A DNA stretch of 19,076 nucleotides from Gammaproteobacteria bacterium (lineage in GTDB: Bacteria > Pseudomonadota > Gammaproteobacteria > Burkholderiales > Thiobacillaceae), in contig JAHJNP010000359.1 of NCBI GenBank assembly GCA_018820745.1, positions 1 to 19,076 on the forward strand. The letters are read 5' to 3'. Each line of letters begins with the position of its first letter. Position 1 is the stretch's first letter. Made by a program: the position numbers and the translations under genes. This document shows positions 14,166 through 19,076 of the stretch, in pieces. The notes under the pieces are model-generated. The model searched no databases. It was not told where the DNA came from and was given only the letters and a program-made list of their open reading frames with translations.

Positions 14166-14249
14166 CCGTGCGCCCACGGCGGCGGCCAACTCGCGATCGT
14201 GCTCGATGTGGCGAGCGGGGACGAACGCCGGGGCACGATGCTCGCGCAC
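14166..14249 (-). pseudogene. 84-nt relic of a second rhodanese-MBL-like gene
   Basis: Read on the minus strand this segment encodes VREHRAPAFVPAR, then HIEHDRELAAAVGAR. It aligns without gaps to residues 155-182 of the rhodanese-MBL protein at 9489-10709 (VSEHRAAVFDPAR, HLDTYHELAAAVGAR), with 19 of 28 residues identical. At DNA level I count 69 of 84 matches to 10164-10247. The match stops on both sides; the catalytic THLHADH that should follow is absent. It is best read as a remnant of a diverged paralogue, left by deletion, lying in the 240-nt gap after the GGDEF/EAL gene. The rest of that gap shows no coding signal. Confidence 0.7.
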
Positions 14250-14312
14250 CCGGGAGTCCCCCACTCCAAGAAAACACAGGTTCGGGCCAGCGGCATACCC
14301 GCCGCAGCCAAT

Positions 14313-14352
14313 CCCGATCCGCGGCTCGGGCGGGCTTGGCAGCCTGGTTTTT
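14313..14352 (+). terminator. two small stems followed by five Ts
   Basis: CCCGA/TCGGG (14313-14317, 14326-14330) and GGCT/AGCC (14333-14336, 14341-14344) are followed by TGG and TTTTT (14348-14352). This is a weak candidate terminator for the GGDEF/EAL transcript, 47 nt before the next start codon. Confidence 0.25.
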
Positions 14353-14398
14353 CCCTGGACTAAGCTTGGTGAATCGCCCGCAATCATGGAGACAAGCA

Positions 14399-14851
14399 AT
14401 GGATGAAGCGATCAGAAACCAGATCCTGGCGCTGCTGGATCAACACCGGATCATGACGATTGCCACCTTGAGGCCGGATGGCTGGCCGCAGGCGACGACC
14501 GTCGGCTACGTGAACGAAGGCCTCACCCTCTACTTCCTCTGCGGCCTGGACAGCCAGAAGGCGGCCAATCTGGCGCGAGACGACCGGGTGTCGCTGGCCA
14601 TCGATCACGACACGCCGGACCTGATGGCCATCACCGGCCTGTCCATGGCGGCACACGCGCAAGCGGTCGTCGACCGGGACGAAGCGAACAGGATTTTGGG
14701 CCTGCTCCCGCTGAAGTACCCTGAAAACATCGCCGTACCCATACCGATGCCGACGCCGGAGGATGTCCGGATATTCCGCGTGACGCCGACGGTCATCTCC
14801 GTGCTCGACTACTCCAAAGGCTTCGGTCACACTGAACTCGTCACCTGCTGA
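14399..14851 (+). CDS. pyridoxamine 5'-phosphate oxidase-like flavin-binding protein
   Basis: A 150-residue single-domain protein of the split-barrel FMN-binding (PPOX-like) fold. Typical marks are IMTIATLRPDGWPQATTVGY at about 18-37, LYFLCGLDSQKAANLARDDRVSLAID (about 43-68, quoted in part as SQKAANLARDDRVSL) and GLSMAAHAQAV, corresponding to the strands and Lys/Arg residues that hold the FMN phosphate. Members reduce or oxidise small substrates with FMN, F420 or heme, but most stand-alone ones are uncharacterised; true PdxH is longer. GGAG seven nt upstream of the ATG supports the start. It converges on the SRPBCC gene and has no obvious functional neighbour. Confidence 0.82.
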   Translation: MDEAIRNQILALLDQHRIMTIATLRPDGWPQATTVGYVNEGLTLYFLCGLDSQKAANLARDDRVSLAIDHDTPDLMAITGLSMAAHAQAVVDRDEANRILGLLPLKYPENIAVPIPMPTPEDVRIFRVTPTVISVLDYSKGFGHTELVTC

Positions 14852-14973
14852 GGCGGTGTTCAAGGCCTCAGGCGCGGGTCGAAAGCAAAATCCCCGGCGA
14901 TCTCCTTTGCCCTGGAAAGATTCCCGCTTCGGCCCATGAACCCCGTGGCGATCACCCCTGCGTCCGTTCCTGG

Positions 14974-15002
14974 CCGGGGCTGCCTTTGGGGGTAAGCCCC
15001 GG
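14974..15002. terminator. perfect 8-bp hairpin between convergent genes
   Basis: CCGGGGCT (14974-14981) and AGCCCCGG (14995-15002) pair perfectly around a 13-nt loop. It lies 11 nt beyond the stop of the minus-strand SRPBCC gene and 122 nt beyond the plus-strand PPOX-like gene. Likely a shared, bidirectional terminator, though there is no T-tract on either strand. Confidence 0.5.
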
Positions 15003-15012
15003 AAAGCTGCCG

Positions 15013-15459
15013 TTACTCCCGGATCTCGGCCTCGACGAGCTTTGCGAGCAACACGAGAGACTCCTGCCACCCCAAGTAGCACGCCTCGACCGGTATGGCA
15101 TCGGGAATTCCTTCCTGCACGACGCTCAGCTCGGTTCCACAGGACACCGCTTTCAGGGACACCGTCGTTTTCATTACCCCGGGGAGGTTCGGGTCGTCGA
15201 ATTTATCCGTGTAGCAGATCCGTTCGCCCGGGGCGAGCTCGAGATACTCGCCGCCAAACGTGTGGCTTTGCTCCGTGGTGAAGTTCGTGAAGGACATCCT
15301 GAACGTGCCGCCGACCTTGGCATCCAGGTGGTGAACCCTGCCCGTGAAACCATTTGGTGGCAGCCACTTGGCCATCGCATCAGCATTCAGGAAGGCGCGA
15401 TAGACCCGCTCGGGGGGCGCCCGCAGTACGCGGTGAAGACGAACAGTGCCGGTAGCCAT
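15013..15459 (-). CDS. SRPBCC (AHSA1/START-like) family protein
   Basis: A 148-residue protein covering one helix-grip domain. Family landmarks are HRVLRAPPERVYRAFLNADA (about 8-27), AKWLPPNGF, GGTFRMSF, GGEYLELAPGERICYTD, and the C-terminal helix with GWQESLVLLAKLVE. AHSA1-type proteins have a deep hydrophobic cavity for ligands; most bacterial ones have no known substrate. The ATG at 15457-15459 gives MATGTVRLHRV; AAGGAG lies about ten nt upstream. An in-frame ATG at 15507 would add 16 residues ahead of that Shine-Dalgarno and is less likely. It converges on the PPOX-like gene. No signal peptide or membrane segment. Confidence 0.86.
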   Translation of the reverse strand: MATGTVRLHRVLRAPPERVYRAFLNADAMAKWLPPNGFTGRVHHLDAKVGGTFRMSFTNFTTEQSHTFGGEYLELAPGERICYTDKFDDPNLPGVMKTTVSLKAVSCGTELSVVQEGIPDAIPVEACYLGWQESLVLLAKLVEAEIRE

Positions 15460-15507
15460 AATGCATTCTCTCCTTTCGTTGCCGGTTCCAGGCGCTTGAT
15501 CCGCCAA

Positions 15508-15956
15508 AACAGATTCGCAGTGCCGAAAGTGCTTTTCAGGCAGCCCAATAGTTGATCAAGAAGCCCAGGGGGTTTGGATATTTATCAATATAGAGACTGC
15601 CGTCATGCCCGGGGGGAATCGTTGAAAGACCGCCCTCATCTGTTGAACGGTCGCTCGGCGAGCACGCTATGACTGGTTGCTCAGGGTCGGTAGCGCGCAT
15701 TAGTAGATCAGGGAAGCGGACACTAGCCAGCCGACGTCACTGAGTTGCTCACGCAGGCCATCCAGGATTCCGGCTAATCGATCAAGCGCATGCCGCAGCC
15801 GGTCGCGGCGTTGCCGTCGAAGGTTGCCGTGTGGCTGCATCCGGGTCAGTTCACCCCGGCCCCTTTTACTGGCACAGCTAGCGTCTGGTGTTCGGCCTCA
15901 ATCCGCGTTCGTGTTCCCAGACTTCACCTATATTAAATGTCCGGCAGGAGGTTGAT
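15508..15956. other. long intergenic stretch with no confident gene
   Basis: Between the SRPBCC gene and the chlorite-dismutase-family gene about 450 nt hold nothing I can assign. An AT-rich patch with the dyad ATATT-TATC-AATAT (15578-15591) may be part of a promoter. A 46-codon minus-strand frame (15700-15840, beginning MQPHGNLRRQRRDRL) is arginine-rich with no ribosome-binding site and may be chance. It could be the remains of a deleted gene or mobile element; no terminal repeats were found. Confidence 0.4.
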
Positions 15957-16523
15957 ATGTCTACCCGATTGTTTTCCTTCATTGGTGGTAACACAGGCCC
16001 CTGGCGTGTCGCCGGATTGAAGGTAATAGCTGGAGAGCCCCTGCCTTTCGTGAGAAGGCTTGAAATTGCTTCTGGCTCAGAGATTCCATCCGGCTCGGAT
16101 GCGGCTTGGGTTCTTCGTGGAATAACAAGCAACGAGCGGTATGTCGTTCGCAATGAGGAAAGGCGCCAACTCGTGGCCAGGCAGCAAGGTCTCGGCCGCC
16201 CCGAGGCAAGGTGCGCGGCAATGATCCCCATTCGGAAGAATGTAGCCTGGTGGTCGCTCACACAAGACGAACGCCAAAGCGTTTTTGAAGAGCAGTCCAG
16301 GCACGCCAGAATCGGGCTTCAGTATTTTCCCGAGTTGGCGCGAAGGCTTCACCACTGCCGAGATATCTCGGAGAGTGAGCCATTCGATTTCCTCACCTGG
16401 TTCGAGTACGCGCCAGCTCATGAGGCGGCGTTCAACGAGTTGGTTGCCGCGTTGCGTGCAACGGCGGAGTGGAAGTATGTTGAGCGAGAGATTGACATCC
16501 GGCTCGTGCGTGAGGAGGCCTAA
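15957..16523 (+). CDS. cld: chlorite dismutase-family heme protein (short, lineage-II-like)
   Basis: A 188-residue protein, the size of the short dimeric chlorite dismutases (for example that of Nitrobacter winogradskyi) rather than the roughly 240-residue pentameric forms. Matching stretches are WVLRGITSNERYV (51-63), GLGRPEA, IPIRKNVAWWSLTQDER (90-106) and FDFLTWFE (143-150). H116 is the probable proximal heme ligand; R129 lies 13 residues later, the spacing of the His/distal-Arg pair in active enzymes (HemQ-type members carry Gln there). It may therefore decompose chlorite to chloride and O2 in the cytoplasm. AGGAGG just before the ATG at 15957 fixes the start. No perchlorate, chlorate or nitrite-oxidation genes are nearby, so the natural substrate is open. 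Confidence 0.85.
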   Translation: MSTRLFSFIGGNTGPWRVAGLKVIAGEPLPFVRRLEIASGSEIPSGSDAAWVLRGITSNERYVVRNEERRQLVARQQGLGRPEARCAAMIPIRKNVAWWSLTQDERQSVFEEQSRHARIGLQYFPELARRLHHCRDISESEPFDFLTWFEYAPAHEAAFNELVAALRATAEWKYVEREIDIRLVREEA

Positions 16524-16697
16524 TCCGTCACGGCAGCGGACCGCCTTTTAATTTCCCCACCAGCCCCAGCCCACTTGGAACATTACCCAACATCCACGTC
16601 AGACTTTTATGAAGCCATTGTCATGTGCGGGCGGCCCACTATGAATAAATGTTGGCTGCACGTTATTAGGTTCTTTTAACTTCGGAAGGAGATCGGC

Positions 16698-17042
16698 ATG
16701 AAGCGAACACATATCCTCGTCAGTATTGCGCTGGGGTCCATTCTGGCGATTCCCTCAACGAGCTTTGGACAGGGAACGGTGCTGATCACTTCGCCGGTAG
16801 ACGGCGCCACCCTCGACGCGATGGACGAGATCCGGGTGGCCTATGAAGTGGATCCCGGCCCGCGCGGGGATCACTCCCATCTCTACGTCGACAACAAGGA
16901 AGTGGCGATATTGCGCGAGCGCAAGGGCAGTTATTTGCTGGAAACCCTGTCCTCCGGCGAGCGCAGCCTCTGCGTCAAGATCGTGAACAAGGCCCACGTG
17001 CCCATTGGCATTGGACAGTGCATCCAGGTCACGGTGAAATAA
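16698..17042 (+). CDS. small exported protein, Ig-like fold, unknown function
   Basis: A 114-residue precursor with a clear Sec signal peptide (MKRTHILVSIALGSILAIPS, cleavage probably near residue 24-25) and a mature part of about 90 residues. That part is strand-rich (VLITSPVDGATL, IRVAYEVDPG, HLYVDNKEVAILRE, LCVKIVNKAHVPIG), typical of a small beta-sandwich domain. D58-H59 and H61 in GDHSHLYVD might bind metal, and C92 and C108 could form a disulfide in the periplasm. GGAAGGAGATC precedes the ATG, a strong ribosome-binding site. It lies 174 nt after the chlorite-dismutase-family gene and 137 nt before the Sel1 gene. I do not recognise a named family. Confidence 0.75.
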   Translation: MKRTHILVSIALGSILAIPSTSFGQGTVLITSPVDGATLDAMDEIRVAYEVDPGPRGDHSHLYVDNKEVAILRERKGSYLLETLSSGERSLCVKIVNKAHVPIGIGQCIQVTVK

Positions 17043-17179
17043 GCGGTGGGGTTGGGAAACCTTGCCTATTCCGGGGCAGTGCGTTTTTGGCCGGAATCCA
17101 GCCGATCACAACTGACACCTGCCGACCCGCTAGCTGGTGGGCGATACACTTTGCGGGAAACCCTCAAGGAGGTAACGAA

Positions 17180-17833
17180 ATGACCGGAATCCATTTGGCG
17201 GCGGTATTGGCATTCTTGATTTCGTCCTCACATACGTGGGCTATGGGTGAAAAGGACGGCGATTGTCTTTTTATAGTGGCCCAACTGCCAATTGTGAAGG
17301 ACTCTCAAATTCAAGCATCCTTAGAGCGTGCTATGCAAAACGCCATTAGGGAGGAAGAAGTTCTCTCGCAGATTGTTAAGCGGCTTCATACCTTAGAGGT
17401 CACTGGCGGCCCAGATGCGTTGTTTTCGTTGTCCATCCTAAATGAAATGGGAAGCTGCGTTGAAGCTGATCCGGTAAAGGCGCGCTCTCTTTTAACGCGG
17501 GCCGCCGAACTGGGAAATGCAGATGCGCAAACGTACTTAGGGTTGAAACAGACCGACTGTAAGCAGGCTGTATATTGGTGGGAGAAGGCGGCATTGCAAG
17601 GAGATGCCGCTGCATTGAAGGCGCTAGCCCGCACTTACCACACTGGCTGTCCGACAGTAGAAAAGGATTCAGTACTTGCCCTGATGTGGTTGACTGTATG
17701 TGATGTAAGCGGGATCGACACGGTTATCCCAAATTTGGAACGTCACAACTATATTGACGGCATGAGAGATGATCAGATTGCCGAAGCTGAGCGCCTTGCC
17801 CGTGAATGGGTGGACAAGAATCTAAAGAAGTAG
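17180..17833 (+). CDS. exported Sel1-repeat (TPR-like) protein
   Basis: A 217-residue protein. Residues 1-21 form a plausible signal peptide (AAVLAFLISSSHTWA). From about residue 77 there are Sel1-type helical repeats: ADPVKARSLLTRAAELGNADAQTYLG (within 96-121, landmark AAELGNADAQ), a short one with YWWEKAALQGDAAALKALA (132-150), and one with EKDSVLALMWLTV. Sel1 repeats are scaffolds for protein contacts; they are common in signalling and secreted proteins but give no reaction. AAGGAGGT precedes the ATG at 17180; the frame stays open further upstream but without export signal. Codon use is visibly less GC-rich than flanking genes, suggesting foreign origin. It converges on aprA. Confidence 0.8.
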   Translation: MTGIHLAAVLAFLISSSHTWAMGEKDGDCLFIVAQLPIVKDSQIQASLERAMQNAIREEEVLSQIVKRLHTLEVTGGPDALFSLSILNEMGSCVEADPVKARSLLTRAAELGNADAQTYLGLKQTDCKQAVYWWEKAALQGDAAALKALARTYHTGCPTVEKDSVLALMWLTVCDVSGIDTVIPNLERHNYIDGMRDDQIAEAERLAREWVDKNLKK

Positions 17834-17857
17834 GTTTATGCACATCCACCCAACCGC

Positions 17858-17871
17858 ACGCTTCAAAGCGT
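17858..17871. terminator. small hairpin between the Sel1 gene and aprA
   Basis: ACGCT-TCAA-AGCGT is a perfect 5-bp stem with a tetraloop, 25 nt after the Sel1 stop and 94 nt beyond the aprA stop. It has no T-tract. It is the only compact stem seen in this 131-nt convergent gap. Confidence 0.25.
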
Positions 17872-17964
17872 TGACGGTCTGTTATCAGCAGACAACCGGA
17901 CCTTCTGTGAGATAGACCCGACCGTCTCTTCATGGCCGATAGTGTGCATAGCACAACCGTCTAC

Positions 17965-19076
17965 TCACGAAATAATATGATGCACAGGCAGCTTGCTCAT
18001 CTGCCATTCACCCGTCTTCGCGTCGTAGCGGGATGCGGTGAAGGCATGCCACTCGGCATCGTCCAGCTTCGGAAAATCTCCTCGATAGTAATAGCCCGGC
18101 CAGCGGGTTTCCTGCCGATATAAAGTGTGCCTCAGCACCGCCTCCGAGGTCCAGACCCGGTGGTTGAGTTCCCAGGTTCGCTGCAGTTGGTGCAGGCCAT
18201 CGGCACCGATATGGTCGAGGTCTTCCTTCAACATGGTCAGCAGTTCCAGGCCGCGGTTGAGCATCGGTTCGCTGGTCATGTACTGCGTGCTGATGCCGCC
18301 GACATATTCGTCCATGATCTTCTCCAGCCGCTGCAGGCCGTGCAGCGGCGAGATGTAGCTCGGCGCCACGCTGCCGGCGACGATTTCGTGCTTGCCGATG
18401 GCGTGGTTTTCCAGCGGCTTGTAGATTTCTTCCCGCAGCATGCTGATCTGCGTGTCGTCCACCTGCGGCGCGTTGCCGGCCAGGGCCATGACATAGCGGA
18501 CCGCGGCCTTGCCGGCGATGCGGCCTTCGGTGAAGGAGCCGGACGAGAACTTGTGGGCGGAGCCACCGATGGTGTCGCCGGCGCCGAACAGGCCTTCGAC
18601 CGTGGTCATGCGGTTGTAGCCCCACTGGTAGTCAGCCGGCGCGCAGTCTTCCGGCCCGCTGGCCCATGCACCGGAACAGGTGGCGTGGGACCCCATGACG
18701 TAGGGTTCGGAGGTGATCAGCTCGGACGGCTTCTCCTTGGGGTCGATGTTCTGCGAGGCCCAGACAACGGCCTGGCCGACGGTCATGTCGAGAAAGTCCT
18801 CCCAGCCGATTTCCTCCTTCTCCCGGGTATCGATCGCATTCTGGGTGTGCATGTAGATGGGCCCCCTGCCCGCCTTGATTTCCTGCAGCACGGCATGATT
18901 GCGCAGGCAGGTCGGCAAGGGCGTGGCCTCCGCATACTTGCCGACGAGGGATTTCATTTCGTCCAGCATCGAGGCTTCGAAACGCTCGCCGTAGGCGTTG
19001 GTGGCCAGGGCCTTGAGCAGCAGGAACCAGGCGCCGACCGGGCCGTAGCCGTCCTTGAAGCGGGCGGGCACGAAAC
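17965..19076 (-). CDS. aprA: adenylylsulfate (APS) reductase alpha subunit, C-terminal part
   Basis: About 370 C-terminal residues of AprA; the N-terminus lies beyond the right edge (full proteins are somewhat over 600 residues). Recognisable stretches include RFKDGYGPVGAWFLLLKA, GRGPIYMHTQNA, ELITSEPYVMGSHATCSGAW, GWGYNRMTTVEGLFGAGD-like sequence (here QWGYNRMTTVEGLFGAGD), and SSGSFTEGRIAGKAAVRYV, which belong to the FAD-binding alpha subunit. AprA with the iron-sulfur AprB oxidises sulfite plus AMP to APS in sulfur oxidisers, or runs the other way in sulfate reducers; the surrounding betaproteobacterial genes favour oxidation. aprB usually precedes aprA and should lie just off the window. 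No further gene follows it on this strand. Confidence 0.95.
   Translation of the reverse strand, partial: FVPARFKDGYGPVGAWFLLLKALATNAYGERFEASMLDEMKSLVGKYAEATPLPTCLRNHAVLQEIKAGRGPIYMHTQNAIDTREKEEIGWEDFLDMTVGQAVVWASQNIDPKEKPSELITSEPYVMGSHATCSGAWASGPEDCAPADYQWGYNRMTTVEGLFGAGDTIGGSAHKFSSGSFTEGRIAGKAAVRYVMALAGNAPQVDDTQISMLREEIYKPLENHAIGKHEIVAGSVAPSYISPLHGLQRLEKIMDEYVGGISTQYMTSEPMLNRGLELLTMLKEDLDHIGADGLHQLQRTWELNHRVWTSEAVLRHTLYRQETRWPGYYYRGDFPKLDDAEWHAFTASRYDAKTGEWQMSKLPVHHIIS

Noticed and set aside
14168-14398. Upstream extension of the PPOX-like gene by about 77 codons
   Set aside because: The extension runs antisense through the rhodanese-MBL relic, looks unlike any PPOX N-terminus, and a proper Shine-Dalgarno sits just before the ATG at 14399.
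15700-15840. Minus-strand 46-codon frame starting MQPHGNLRRQRRDRL
   Set aside because: No ribosome-binding site, no recognised family and within the length expected by chance in GC-rich DNA. Kept only as a remark in the intergenic entry.
16524-16697. CCGCCTTTTAATTT after the chlorite-dismutase-family gene as an intrinsic terminator
   Set aside because: The preceding stem would be too short and its loop too small to form a stable hairpin.

Overview
The window looks like chromosomal DNA of a GC-rich betaproteobacterial sulfur oxidiser, probably Thiobacillus-like. The strongest pointer is the right edge, which encodes the C-terminal part of the dissimilatory adenylylsulfate (APS) reductase alpha subunit AprA. 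A SulP transporter paired with a gamma carbonic anhydrase and a rhodanese/metallo-beta-lactamase fusion fit a chemolithoautotroph living on reduced sulfur. The species assignment is inference; no rRNA, tRNA, CRISPR array or intact insertion sequence was seen.

Layout. 1-731 (minus): htpX, cut by the window edge; 869-1774 (plus): divergent nhaR-type LysR regulator. 1779-2637 (minus): thioredoxin-like protein overlapping a PIN-domain protein; the PIN gene carries an apparent in-frame palindromic insertion. 2775-3185: conserved hypothetical. 3295-5245: overlapping OmpR-type response regulator and sensor kinase. 5387-6148: methyltransferase. 6354-9322: sulP, usp-like and gamma-carbonic-anhydrase genes, all on plus, the first two sharing an ATGA stop/start overlap; I read this as a candidate inorganic-carbon uptake operon. 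9489-10954 (minus): short AbrB-type protein, then the rhodanese-MBL fusion. 11180-14158 (plus): cache/HAMP/GAF/GGDEF/EAL protein with a degenerate GGDEF site and an intact EAL site. 14166-14249: an 84-nt relic of a second rhodanese-MBL-like gene. 14399-15459: PPOX-type protein and a convergent SRPBCC protein.

From about 15.5 to 17.95 kb the texture changes: long gaps, lower GC by eye and small accessory genes. These are a chlorite-dismutase-family heme protein retaining the His/Arg pair of chlorite-decomposing enzymes, a small exported protein and a Sel1-repeat exported protein. They sit between core metabolic genes and end at aprA, so this stretch may be acquired DNA.

How the genes may work together (inference): AprA would oxidise sulfite to APS for energy, the rhodanese-MBL protein would handle sulfane sulfur or persulfides, and SulP plus carbonic anhydrase would supply bicarbonate/CO2 for autotrophy. 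HtpX, thioredoxin, the Usp-like protein, the two-component system and the c-di-GMP protein are envelope, stress and signalling functions.
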